In this document: one piece after another, positions 1 through 9,897 of the stretch
Numbering within the stretch: position 1 is the stretch's first letter
Layout: the number at the start of each line of letters is the position of its first letter
Assembly: GCF_023343835.1 (NCBI RefSeq)
Contig: NC_064438.1
Coordinates: forward strand, 57,870,578-57,934,577
Direction of reading: 5' to 3'
Source of the DNA: Lagopus muta
Taxonomy: Eukaryota; Chordata; Aves; Galliformes; Phasianidae
Length of the DNA: 64,000 nucleotides
Program-made: the position numbers and the translations under genes
Notes under the pieces: model-generated
Seen by the model: the letters and a program-made list of their open reading frames with translations, nothing else
What the model was told of the DNA's origin: nothing
Databases searched by the model: none

Positions 1-174
1 GCAGATCAGCAATCGGTGACCACACGGTAATTCTGAGCCCTGAAGTGGCGGAGGAGGTACGAAGTCGTGCAGTCATCCTTCTGGGGGTCTGTCAAGCTGT
101 TTCCATAAGGAGCTCGGCGTGCCTTTGAAATAATAATCATCTTTTCAACTGCTCTCATGGGTGCTGCAGGCTAG
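1..174. other. Non-coding sequence at the left edge
   Basis: I see no gene, RNA or clear repeat here. The stretch runs up to a CR1 fragment and may be part of an upstream intron or spacer. Confidence 0.4.
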
Positions 175-370
175 CTTGCTCCACCTGGCAAGGCTACAAA
201 TGGTGGGATGTGGTATTTGCCCCATCCCTGCAGGCATTCGAGGCCAGGCTGGATGTGGCTCTGGGCAGCCTGCTCTGCTGGTTGGCGACCCTGCACACAG
301 CAGGGGGTTGGAACTGGATGAGCACTGTGATCCTTTTGAACCCAAGCCATCCTGTGATTCTACGATATGA
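175..370 (+). repeat. CR1 fragment (3' end)
   Basis: Sense-strand CR1 3' region: 'aggccaggctggatgtggct', then a 'gagcactgtgat' block, ending in an octamer-like tail (gtgattctacgatatg). It belongs to the same subfamily as the copies at 20.6, 22.3, 40.6 and 47.0 kb. Confidence 0.85.
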
Positions 371-429
371 AATTATCGCAAAGACCCCACTGAAAGATGA
401 AGGAAAGGAGCCCTTACACAGCCCATAAC

Positions 430-761
430 AAACATGGCGGCAGCACCGCCCGTAGCAGCGGAAGCGGAACGCTGGCTCCCCATTGGCCAAATCCATCACC
501 GACGAGCCCGCCCCCCCACATAACTCGCCTCCCGATAGGCTGCCGCCCTCTCTGAGCCCGCCCCCACCCCCTTGCAGTCACAGGGCGCAACCTTTGTGCG
601 CATGCTCAGCGTCCCCGGAAGTTGTGTTGTGTGGGCGCGGCGCAAGATGGCGGCTGCGGGGCGGCTGCGGGTTTGGGGCGCGCTGCGCAAACCGAGCCCG
701 GTGAAGGAACTGTGGGACGGCACGCGGTGGGAATTGCCGCGGGGCGGAGCCAGGCCCGTCG
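430..761 (+). promoter_or_regulatory. CpG-rich promoter with NRF1, ETS and YY1-type motifs
   Basis: A sharp CpG-rich block. It contains an inverted CCAAT box (ATTGG, about 482-486), GC boxes, an NRF1-like TGCGCATGCTCA (about 598-609), an ETS-like CCGGAAGT (about 614-621) and a YY1-type AAGATGGCGGC (644-654). A second ATGGCGGC lies near 434. This combination is typical of housekeeping promoters, and the YY1 element usually sits just downstream of the start site. It lies upstream of the TMX1-like exons on the same strand, so it may be the promoter of that broken gene, or of an unseen transcript on either strand. Confidence 0.6.
647..761 (+). CDS. Possible short first coding exon of unknown gene
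   Basis: The ATG at 647 sits inside the YY1-type motif and opens 38 codons (starting MAAAGRLRVWGALRK, ending in GGARPV). These run into a good donor, G|gtgagg, at 762, ending in phase 1. I do not recognise the peptide. The Arg-rich start could be a mitochondrial presequence, but that is only an impression. The next downstream exon I can identify, at 1455, begins in the matching phase, so splicing 761 to 1455 would keep frame until a TAG at 2001. A CR1-like element starts directly after the donor. This may be the first exon of the broken TMX1-like gene, an exon of a non-coding transcript, or chance. Confidence 0.3.
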
Positions 762-1200
762 GTGAGGAGCCCCCAGTGCTCCGGGACTGGTCTCGTCAGG
801 ACGGAGCAGAGCAGGAGGAGCACCTCTCTCGCCCTACTGGCCGTGCTCCGTCCATCCGGGGCACGCTGCTGCCTCAGTGCCAGCCACAGATCAGCATTCA
901 TCAGCCGTTCATCAGCTGTTGGTCAGCCGTTGCTCAGCCAGGACCCCCACGTCCTTCTCACAGCTCCTCTCCAGCAGCTCAGCCCCAACCTGTGCAGCTC
1001 CGTGAGGTTATTCCTCCCCAGCTGTAGGACCCTGCGCTCCTCCTTGTTGGACCCAAGGTTTTCCATCCCTCACCAAGAGCCAGGCTGGATTTTTTTTATG
1101 CTGCCAGCAATGTGTCAGATTCCCTCTGCCAGCCTATATTACGTGGTTACCCAGCGTGGTCTGTTGGGCTGAAAACTGCACGTCATGTGGCCCAAAAACC
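762..1200 (-). repeat. CR1-like fragment, internal region
   Basis: Antisense CR1-type sequence: 'gtgctccgggactggtctcg', 'gagcagagcaggaggagcac' and a later 'ctccccagctgtaggaccct' block. It matches 29080-29540 closely, including a variable 'catcagc/ttggtcagc' stretch near 895-945 that is expanded in the other copy. Confidence 0.75.
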
Positions 1201-1454
1201 AAACTAAAAATAAAAGTAGCTTTCTCTAAAGTGCTCCAGCCAAAGGGACTGAGGGCAATGGTTATCACCTGACATCACTTCTACCCATGGGGAAATCTCC
1301 CTTTCTGTCCAGGTGCCCTTCTTTTGCATTGTGCCATACTTTGATATGCACAAGTCTGTGTTTGATGAGGGTTTACTTGGGCATGTTTGCTTTTATTTGG
1401 GTGTATAATGCCAGTTGTATGACTGCTATTATGACAATAACTGTTTACTTACAG
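1201..1454 (+). other. Non-coding sequence upstream of the first surviving TMX1-like exon
   Basis: AT-richer sequence with no exon I can detect. The TMX1 exons that should precede 1455, including the one with the thioredoxin CxxC site, are not found here or elsewhere in the window. Confidence 0.5.
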
Positions 1455-1500
1455 GGTTAAGGGGACAATTTGTCATAACAGCTCTTCTTACCATCTATCA
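1455..1500 (+). pseudogene. TMX1: TMX1-like remnant exon a (end of thioredoxin fold)
   Basis: The exon follows 'ttacttacag' and ends at CA|gtgagt. It translates as (G)LRGQFVITALLTIYH, aligning with the TMX1 segment around the cis-proline. Thioredoxin-fold enzymes need a cis-Pro next to the active site, and here the codon is CTT (Leu). The exon begins and ends in split codons. Confidence 0.78.
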
Positions 1501-1975
1501 GTGAGTGCAATGTGACTGTTTTTGGAGGAGAGAGGAAATGTCTCTGTTTTCTGATACAAGCCAATGGGATTTGCCATGCTCTTGAAGAGTGACACCCTGA
1601 GATAACCACTGCTTTATCTACTGCGAGCTCACAATGAATGCCACTGTTATTTTTTTCCTTTTCCCTTCAGGCCATATTTATTCTGCCTTTTCCTGGGTGT
1701 TTCTGTTTTGCAACTTTTTCTCTGTGGGTTGGTATTAATGTTGTGTGGCAAGTGCATGAGGCAGATCCTTATCTTCCCATGGAATTGCAACCTGAAACAA
1801 GCCTAGATTCTTAGAACTGGTTGTGTTCAAGTTCATAAGATAACATTTTAGAGCCAATGTTATCTAAAGGAAAAATTAAGGCAAAATCATGTAGGGGCAG
1901 ATACTGAGTGTAAGCAAATGTTGCGTGTTTAGACTGCATAAAATAATGGACTTTTTTGTTGTTGTTCTTTAACAG

Positions 1976-2104
1976 CTATAAAGATGGAGTGTTTGGGAAA
2001 TAGCAGGGTGCCGGGATGAAAACTGATTTCATAAACTTTATCAAAGACCAGGAATGGAAATCCACTGAACCAGTTTCATCATGGTTTCATCCTTCCTTCT
2101 ACCT
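1976..2104 (+). pseudogene. TMX1: TMX1-like remnant exon b with TAG stop
   Basis: The acceptor is 'ttctttaacag' and the donor CT|gtaagg. The reading continues as YKDGVFGK-stop-QGAGMK and then DFINFIKDQEWKSTEPVSSW, the best-conserved block of the remnant. The stop is TAG at 2001-2003. Confidence 0.85.
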
Positions 2105-3126
2105 GTAAGGTTTGGTATGCCTCCTGTGCTTGTTTGTTGTCAAGCAGGCACACTTCAAGGGCAGGTGGGACAGCTGCAGCCTGTGTGTGCACCTCACCTG
2201 GTGCAGTTTCCTGAGCAAAGTTTACTTTTAGGTTTCAAACGCTTGAAGTGCTATGCTAGATTGAAATGTTACTTTTTTTTGGTGGCTCTTACAGGAAGCC
2301 TGGCGTTGTTACTTTGCCTGCTTACAGCACTGCCTGAATCTTGAAACTGTGCAGTTGATTTCCTGCACCCGATTTTCCTGTTACTCCATGCCAAGAAATG
2401 CATGAAATAAAGTGCTTATTTTAGGATCAATAAGTTTTCTATTGGGAATGTACAGTACCAGCTCCTTTCTGCATGTTGAAGCAGTGCACAGGACTGGTGA
2501 ATGTCCGCTTCTGCAACTCAGTCTTTAGAAATTGATGTAGTCTTAATGTTCAGAATTCTCTTTATTTTTATAAGGATCATCAATACTTAATGGTGAAGTT
2601 TCACAATAGCAGGGAAATGTCAGAACCAGCAGAATATATGTGGCAGATAGCCTGGTCTTTGCTTGTGTGTAAGCTGCAGCTAAACTCAACTGTCTGAATC
2701 TCTCTCAGCTCTTATACCTTTTATTCAGTAGGCTGATTCTTTGGTTTGGGAAGTGCCCAAATTGCTTAATTAGTGATATCCTTAATAGAGTTCCAGTTGT
2801 TGGGCCATAAATAACTGACGAATTTGTTACTTTTGTTTATGTTCTGTGTCAGCAGGTTTAAGTCAAGGGATTTTGTCAAGGAGTTGGTAGTTGTCCTATG
2901 TGGAATATTGTACAGAGTGATGTCACTTCTGGAGGTGCTTCATGGGAAATTGGTGCTTAGTGAACAACAGACAGAATAGAAGCTAAAAGCAAATTAATCC
3001 AGAGGGAAACCAGGCATGAGCAGTTGTTCAATGTGCAACTAAATAATGGCTCATCAGGCAAATCAGAAGACAGTAGATTCTGATTGACGTGGGTATTTTC
3101 ACATACACTTTCCTGCTTTGTTTCAG
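2105..3126 (+). other. Intron-like sequence between TMX1-like remnant exons b and c
   Basis: About 1 kb of AT-rich unique sequence with no further exon. AATAAA occurs at about 2406-2411, but nothing else suggests a 3' end here. Confidence 0.5.
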
Positions 3127-3172
3127 GACGAGCTGTGTGTCAGCTTTGTGACAGATGTCAGCGTGGGTCAGG
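3127..3172 (+). pseudogene. TMX1: TMX1-like remnant exon c with TGA stop
   Basis: The acceptor 'gctttgtttcag' is followed by 46 nt and the donor AGG|gtatgt. The phase completes the Leu codon of exon b and reads TSCVSAL-stop-QMSAWVR, matching the TMX1 juxtamembrane linker position by position. TGA occupies 3149-3151. Confidence 0.75.
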
Positions 3173-3264
3173 GTATGTGCTTCTATTGACTTGATTTCCA
3201 TGTTTATTTCAACATTTATGATACTCAGTCACTCTTGAAACGATTCTCCTGCCTTCTGTTGTAG

Positions 3265-3366
3265 CACTGCCATGGTTATTTAACAGAAAGCATTGGAATG
3301 CAGATTTGGGGCTCGTGTGCTGTGTTCCTGTTGGCCACCCTCTTCTCAGGGCTGATCCTGCAGCTT
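3265..3366 (+). pseudogene. TMX1: TMX1-like remnant exon d (transmembrane segment)
   Basis: The acceptor is 'ccttctgttgtag' and the donor CTT|gtaagt. Its 34 codons in phase 0 read as a short lumenal piece (HCHGYLTESIG) followed by a hydrophobic helix containing AVFLLATLFSGLI, the TMX1 transmembrane region. No stop lies in this exon. Confidence 0.8.
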
Positions 3367-3440
3367 GTAAGTGAGCCACTTGAAGCAGGTCAGTTTGTGT
3401 CTGCTGCATGCCTGTGGTTTAAGCTTATCTTCCATTCCAG

Positions 3441-3509
3441 ATAATGGAGTTCTTAGCAGACTGCCTCTGTGCTTCCAAAAACACAGGCCAGCACAGTGCC
3501 CTTATTCAA
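3441..3509 (+). pseudogene. TMX1: TMX1-like remnant exon e (cytosolic juxtamembrane)
   Basis: The acceptor is 'cttccattccag' and the donor CAA|gtaagc. Its 23 codons in phase 0 begin IMEFLADCLCASK, matching the Cys-containing stretch after the TMX1 helix. The basic run that follows in the family has eroded. No acidic last exon was found downstream. Confidence 0.72.
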
Positions 3510-3856
3510 GTAAGCACACTGTGTGCTTCTAGTTCAGTGAAGCTGTTGGGTAAATCTTAATAAAAACAGGGATATAACTTGTGCTTGCAGAACAGAAGGA
3601 AGTTTCACGTGTGATTTGTGTTTTCTTTAACTGCAGCTACTTGCCTTTCATGGTTTATATTGGGATTGTGTAAGCAGCTAATAGTAAACTATTTCTTCAA
3701 GATAATTCTTTAGGTGATAGAAAAATACCACGTTTCATTCCTGCAGGTTGTGAAGTGCACGGGAGATAGAATAAAGTCGTTGAGTCACTGCCTTCTTTTC
3801 TGGAGTTCTCAGTTTTGAAGAGTTGGGGGATTTGTCTCTTGTTGAGGGGCAAAGTG
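3510..3856. other. Spacer, no gene seen
   Basis: Unique AT-rich sequence between the last TMX1-like remnant exon and a CR1 fragment. I looked for the acidic C-terminal TMX1 exon and did not find it. Confidence 0.5.
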
Positions 3857-4075
3857 TCACAGAATTGTAGGGGTTGGAAGGGAGCATCGAGTGCAACCCC
3901 CTGCAGAGCAGCTCCCTGCAGCAGGCTGCACAGGTTGGCATCTCTAAGCTGGAAGGCAGCACAGCTCTCTGGAGATATTATCCAGCTGGCACATGGGAGC
4001 CTCAGTGCCCCCCAGCAAGGAGTCCCCAATTACTGAGACTCTGCCCTTTTTTGGTGGCACTGGTTCTGATGCAGT
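3857..4075 (-). repeat. CR1 fragment, antisense
   Basis: It begins 'cacagaattgtaggggttgg', the reverse complement of a CR1 3' end, followed by 'gtgcaaccccctgcagagca'. Confidence 0.75.
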
Positions 4076-6714
4076 GCCCCGACTGGCCCTGCTCCCTGTG
4101 CTTGTTACTCCCTGTATCATCAACATGCCTCTCTAGGCTGGGTTCCGACTGCTTTCCAGACTGCTGTCCGGCCTGAGAGCCTCGGATCCATTACTCAGCA
4201 GCACTTCAGGGGTTCTTTATAGCAGGGAAGCAAAACTGCAGCTGTTTCCATGGAAAAAAAGAATGCTGTAACACTATAGTGAGTGAGCCATTAGTGAGGC
4301 GCTGCTGTGAAAAGACGAGTTCAAATGATTCCTTGGACTGAAGCTGCACTGAGATACTTGTGGTCTCTAGTTGGGACTGCCTTGCATGTCTCATGGTCGT
4401 TTGAGTCATTTGGGTTAGATGATTTTTATGGCTTGGGAAAGAGCTTTCATGCATACCAGGCTTTGAGTGATGGCCGGCGGTGGGGAGATGTATTCTTGTG
4501 TTGCAAAAAGAATGTGGGCCAGTTGACAAACGATGTTTAAAATTCAGTTCTTTGTAACCTCGTTGCATTTGCCAAAAATCCTGCTGCATATGGATGCAAA
4601 TCATCTCTGCTACAGACTGCTTCCTCCTCTTGTCCACCTACACGCAGTATTTCAAACCCTACCAGCCGTGGTGGCCAACGCCGGTGCGTTTATCTTGGAG
4701 TAGGAAGCTAAAATGAGGATTGGCCGAGTTCTGCAATGAAAGATCCTTGGCAGGGGGGACAAATCAACACAAGGTATGCTCAGCAGCCTGAGCCAGCATT
4801 CGACTGCTGGCTTCTCTCAGCAGAGTGTCTGTTTTGCCTCTGCTTCCTTGGTCTTTCCCCCATCTCTTCCCTTACAGAGTATAAGAGCAGGGCAGTGTTG
4901 TGGCTGCTCTTGGTGCGTGTGCAGTTAGCTGGAAAAAGGCAGCGATGCTCACTGCAGTTTCTCCTCAACAGGAACAAGGAATTTGTATTGCCTGGGGAGT
5001 GATTGAATGCTCACACAAGCCCAACTTCCCTCCTCTTCCACTCGATTTATTATGTATAACAGAAAGTAATAGCCAGTCCAAAGGGAAAACAGCTAAAAGT
5101 TGAGCTGAAATGGATGATTAAAATAGTTGGGATTAGCTTCAAGAGAAACAATGAAGTAGCTGTCTGGCAGTTTGTGTTTGCCAGCTTGTCAGTTAGCCCT
5201 AGGCCTGGTTTTGAAACGGGCAGAGTTCCATTTGTGACAAAAACCAACAGGAAAGGGGAAAACTCAATATGTTGTAGCAGTGTTTCTGTGTTTAGAATTA
5301 AGAGAATACAACTCTGATAGTAATTTGAAGACTTTTTTACTTAGAGGTGAGAGAATGTGCCTGGTGATGCTGTCTCGCCCCCTTTTCTGCATCAGGTCTG
5401 AGTCTGTGTCACAGCACAGTGAGGCTGTCTGCCTTGTGGATGCCATTGCACGAGGTTTGTTTTGCACTGGTGAGGCTCAGATCTGCCACGAGCACAGTGG
5501 CATCGATCTGTGCCATCTGACTCCTCGGGCTGTCCAACACTGCTGACAGATCACAGCACGTATCTGTCTTGGAATCTGCCAAACAAAGAGAAAAACTCGA
5601 GGAGGCCAAGGGCTGTGTTTGTATGGCCTGAATTCCATTGATGTGCTTTGTCAAGTCACAGGGGAGAAGAGCCCAGAGCCCCCAGAAGTGCTGGCACAGA
5701 GAAATGGGCAGGATGTGAGCTGGATGGGGTCGGGGCTGACAGCTGCGCTGCTGGAGGAGCTGGAGTGCAGGAATGAGTGGGGATGTGCTTGGCCTTGTCT
5801 TTTGGCTCTCAGGCAGGTGTGATGCCGCTGCTCCGTGGCAGTGAGGAAGAGCTGAGTGAAGCCTTCCCTTATCACTGAGCCTGGCTGGCGTGTTCATGTG
5901 GGCTGTTCAACCCCTGAGGCTTCCAGGAAAATGTCATGCATTTCCCTTGTTGAATTTTCCTTGCTGTTCACTGGGCTGCAAAGCTGATTTCTTAGGTGAC
6001 TGGAAAAGCGTCTTGGCTCTGAGGATAAGGAACCATGTCCTCCTCTCCTCATCTCCTGGGCAGGATTCGAGCTTTTGTTGGAGGTTTCTCTGTTTTCTTT
6101 GGCAAAAATGAAAAGAAAGAGCCCTGCCGGGGTCTGCTGGCCCCTGGGGGAGAGCTGTTTGGCTCGGTGCTTTGCTGGAGCTCTGAGCGATGACTAAATC
6201 CACCCAAATCCCACTCATGGTGCTGCAGAGACCTTGCTGGGCTGCAGGAGCACAGGGCCGGGTCAGAGGCATAAGAAAACATCTTTTTTTTTTTCTTTAG
6301 GAACTGCTGACTAAATAACCCTTGGCTAGATTTATATAGAGCACATGATATCCTGATGTCCTGTGGTCACTTCTGGAAACACCTCATTTGTCTTCTGCTC
6401 ACCCAGGAAATCACAAACCTTGGCTGCTGCCACGGCAGTGATTTCAGCTCCAAAAATTGTGAAATTTGGGGGCAGGATCTTGAGAGATGTATCTGGCCAT
6501 GTGCTCTTTGGGTTTGTCTGTCGCAGTTGTGTAGTTGGCCATGAGCCGATGTTCCTCACCAAAGCTCAAACGTCCCAGGCAGAGACCTGCTCCATTTGGA
6601 GCACAGATCTGTTTGTAAAGGACTTTGGAACATGTCTCACCATGGTTTACTCCAGTTTTACCCTGGAAGGCGGTGGAAGAAGTTGTTGGGTTGTAAAAAG
6701 GAAACCAACCCTTT
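4076..6714. other. Intergenic, no gene supported
   Basis: About 2.6 kb of mixed-composition unique sequence. Open frames on both strands are short and resemble nothing I know. A poly-T run lies at about 6283-6298. Confidence 0.5.
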
Positions 6715-6930
6715 GGTTTGGTTGGAATCATGGGGCCATTCCGTTTGGAGAGGACCTCCAACGTCCCTGTCCCATCCCACCATGTCTCTCAGTGCCACAT
6801 CCCCACAGCTCTGGAACACCTCCAGGGATGGTGACCCCATCACTCCCTGTGCAGCTGTGCCAATACCTCACTATTCTTTCAGAGAAGAAATTGTTCCCAA
6901 TACCCAGCCTTGGAGATGCACTTAAAGGTT
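6715..6930 (-). repeat. CR1 fragment, antisense
   Basis: Contains 'acatccccacagctctggaa', 'cacctccagggatggtgacc' and 'agaagaaattgttcccaata', an antisense CR1 3' body. The octamer end at the left is lost or diverged. Confidence 0.85.
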
Positions 6931-7084
6931 GCTTGGACCGGTGTTATTCCTGAAGGAAATGCTACAGCAAGACCAGAAATAATTTCATAGCTTAACAGAG
7001 AATAGCAAAAGCATGAAACAAACCAGTGTAAGTAATTTTAGTTGATAGATGTGCATACAGTGGGTACAGAGCCAAGTTGTGCCA

Positions 7085-7245
7085 CATTATGGTATGGTAC
7101 CCCATCCCTGGAAGTGCCCAAGGCCAGGCTGGCTGCTGCCATGGGCACCCTGAGCTGGCAGCACCTATTGCAGTGGTTGGTAACCCTAGTTTGGAACTGG
7201 ATGATCTTAGAGATGATCTTCCAACCCAACCATTCTTTGATCTTC
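7085..7245 (+). repeat. CR1 fragment, sense
   Basis: 'ccatccctggaagtgcccaa', 'aactggatgatcttagagat' and 'ccaacccaaccattctttga' mark a sense CR1 3' end. Confidence 0.85.
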
Positions 7246-8519
7246 TCACACTGCATATTGCCTTTGGCCAGGGCCAGGCTGGGCAAGCAGCAGTCAGCTG
7301 GTGGCAGCAGAGCCGTGCGGTGTGCGAGGAGCTGCTCGCAGAGCTGGTTTTGTCAGGGTTTGCTGCCTGCACAGCCTGGGGCTTTGGAAAGGCCGGGGGA
7401 GAACGGAGCTGCGGTGCTGCCCTCGGGCTGGGGGCTGCTGCATTTGACTGGTTCATCCGTCCCTTCTCTCTCCTCTCTGCCTCTCCCAGTCCCGACATGT
7501 ATTCCTGCCCATCGGGCCCAGCCCACGTCTGTTGTTTCTGGCTGGATCTGCAGAAGCTGTTTATTTACAAATCTCTCCAGAATTGGCCTCTTTGGTTCAA
7601 ACTGATGCGGGCGTTGCTTGAAGGAAAGCTGATTTTTGACAGTCAGTGTGAGGATGGGAACAGATGGAGGCTTTGATGAATTAGGTATCTCTGACTGTCG
7701 TCCTCCTGCAAATCAGCTTGGTTTTCTCCATTAGCATAAGAAGCAGGAAAAAGGATTTCATTTCTCCCAACATTTCCCCTTTCCCCACCTCTCCAGCTCA
7801 GAGATGCGTATTGCTGCGTACCAACGAAGCGGCTCAGCTCCTTCCACAAAGCAGCAGCAGCAGTTCCCAATCCATCGCTGGCACTTCTCCCTCCCTGGGG
7901 TGCGTGCTGTGCTGCTCTCCACCACGGGATGCTAAAACGAGAGCCTTCCTGGGGCCGTGAGTCATCTGCAGTGTGAATTACTCGTTCTGCTTCGCCGAGA
8001 GCAGGAGAGATCTGAGCGGGGCTGCGCTTACTCACGGCTGCTCCTCCATCACAGCCAACTCAGGGCAATGCAGGCAGCGCAGATGCGGAGAACGCGGCTG
8101 CACTGTGAATTATTGATAAGGGAATAACAGCGCTGGGAGATAATCTCTGGAGGAGTGTGGAGAGTAAATCTCTGCTGCACAGGGAGTGAGTGTCCCCGTT
8201 AGGAGAGCTTCTCCTAGGCAGGGGATAGCAGCAGCGGGAGGTTTTGCTTGAGTGCAGAGCGCAGAAACAGGTTCCATGCAGCATTTCAGGGAAGGAGTTT
8301 GGCTGGGAGAGAGAAAGTTGTACCCTCAGGCCTTGCTCTTCCTTTGGGAATGTCAAAATATGCAGCTGAGAGCAGCAGGTCCTCCAGGAGAAGGCCACTG
8401 GATCACTGCAAACAAAGTCGGCACCCCATTACCACCAGCTGGCTTTTCTCCACCTGGACAGATGGGGGTGATGCTCTTGCCCAACCCAAAATGGGTGAGC
8501 AGGGATTCCCATATCCAGA
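7246..8519. other. Intergenic, no gene supported
   Basis: Unique sequence of mixed composition. A short CAG-rich spot (about 7851-7864) is the only local repeat noted. Confidence 0.5.
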
Positions 8520-8521
8520 GA

Positions 8522-8715
8522 CTCATGGAATCTCAGAATGGTTTGAGTTGAAATGGGGCTTTAAAGGCCGTCTGGTCCCACTCCTGTGGCTCCATCAGGT
8601 GCTCAGCCTGACCTTGGCTGTCTGTGGGGACAGGAGCATCCTAACCCTATGGACGCCGTGCCAGTCTGGCCCTATGTCTCCCATCACACAAACACACCTG
8701 CTGCTCCAGCTGCTG
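8522..8715 (-). repeat. CR1 fragment, antisense
   Basis: It starts 'tcatggaatctcagaatggt' and continues with 'gccgtctggtcccactcctg', a diverged antisense CR1. Confidence 0.7.
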
Positions 8716-8972
8716 AGTGCTGGGGGCCATGTCTCAGTTATGCTGCATGGCACAGGGCAGGAAGCACGCTGGCAGGGTAGGGCTGGGTGAATGCCCCCAG
8801 TGAAAGCACCATCTGTGACATGCACACGTCACTTGCACCGACCTGATGCTGTCTGCTGCCCCAGCCTTGCTTTGCTGGCTGGCCATCTGCTCTCTGCAGG
8901 ATGGGTTTGCACCATCTGTAGCATTGACAAGCGCCGTAAATTTCACAGAGCTGGAGCTGGATTTCCCCCCAT

Positions 8973-9235
8973 ATCATAGAATGACAGAACGGCCCGGGTT
9001 GGAAGGGACCTCAAGGATCACGAAGCTCCAACCCCCTGTGCCATGCAGGGCCACCAACCTCCCCATTTCACAGCAGCCCAGGCTGCCCAGGGCCCCATCC
9101 AACCTGGCCTTCAACACCTCCAGGGATGGACGGGGCATCACAGCCTCTCTGGGCAGCTGTTCCAGCACCTCACCACTCTCACAGCACACAACTTCCCCCT
9201 GACGTCCAATCTGACACCTGCTGATGCACGGTGTT
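8973..9235 (-). repeat. CR1 fragment, antisense
   Basis: It starts 'tcatagaatgacagaacggc' and contains 'gggccaccaacctccccatt' and 'cagctgttccagcacctcac'. It is near-identical to copies at 40.1 and 58.0 kb, so this subfamily is young. Confidence 0.92.
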
Positions 9236-9838
9236 GAATTGAGTGGCACGAAGCCTTTGGAGATCTCAGAGATCTTTTCCAGTGTTAAGGATTCAGTAAT
9301 TGTAGGGGTTTGGATCTGGACCAGGAGAAAGGCTGTGAGTGCCTTTGGAAACTGCTTTTAACCTTAAGTTCCCATCCTGGCCAATGCTGAGCACCCCGTG
9401 GAGCAGGATGTGATTTAAGGCAGCCCCATTGCTGAGTGATGGGAGCTGCTGGTGCAATTGGCTTCAGGGTTTGTTTGCTGAAGAATGAAGAACCAAGGGC
9501 CCCCAGGGCGAGATGCATTGCCTCGCAGAGGTTGTGTTAAATGTGCAGCAGCCAGCTCACCAAAAGCAGGTTTTGACCCACAAGCTTGACATTGTCAGGG
9601 CTCTCAGCCCATTTCCAAAATGTGAGCTAATTAGCTGGAGGGGACGGCCACCAGCCCCAGGAATTGCCTTGGAAAGGATGGATAAATGGGGAGGAAGAGG
9701 CGGAGGAGCTGTGCTTCCCACGAGGCCGTGAACAAAGTGCTGCTCTGTTCCCTTGCGGAGCTGTGCTGGTGCTGCTCCCATCCCACGGGATGTGTGCCCA
9801 TCACAGCAGCCCTGAGCATGCTGATGGGTGGTGGGTTG
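9236..9838. other. Intergenic, no gene supported
   Basis: Unique sequence; nothing recognisable. Confidence 0.45.
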
Positions 9839-9897
9839 GGGGTTGGACTGGGTGATCTTAGAGGGCTTTTGCAGCCTCTATGATGCTATAATTCCAT
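9839..9897 (+). repeat. CR1 3' end, sense
   Basis: 'gttggactgggtgatcttag' followed by 'ctctatgatgctataattcc'. Confidence 0.75.

Larger units (their letters stand above)
1455..3509 (+). pseudogene. TMX1: TMX1-like pseudogene: five ordered exons, two in-frame stops
   Basis: Five exons (1455-1500, 1976-2104, 3127-3172, 3265-3366, 3441-3509) translate in register to consecutive parts of TMX1, a membrane protein disulfide oxidoreductase of the endoplasmic reticulum. They cover the end of the thioredoxin fold (...ITALLTIYH), the KDG...DFINFI-KD-EWKS-EPVSSWF segment, the S-V-S-A-L..Q-S-W-R linker, the transmembrane helix (IWGS...LATLFSGLI) and the A-D-C-L-C tail start. All five have AG acceptors and GT donors, and phases join correctly. 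Breaks: TAG at 2001-2003 replaces a Tyr position, TGA at 3149-3151 replaces a Phe position, and the conserved cis-Pro is Leu (1487-1489). The 5' exons with the CxxC site and the acidic C-terminal exon are absent. Retained introns mean this is not a retrocopy. Its position before FRMD6 matches mammalian gene order. Identification is from recalled family sequence. Confidence 0.82.

Noticed and set aside
572-1172. Open frames of 130-150 codons at the left edge
   Set aside because: Beyond the donor at 762 they are antisense CR1 sequence.
3149-3151. TGA read as selenocysteine in the TMX1-like remnant
   Set aside because: The position is a Phe in the linker, not a redox Cys. A TAG also interrupts the gene upstream, and no SECIS-like hairpin was noticed.
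5409-5897. 162-codon minus-strand frame
   Set aside because: No similarity to a known family, no splice or promoter context, and codon use not gene-like.
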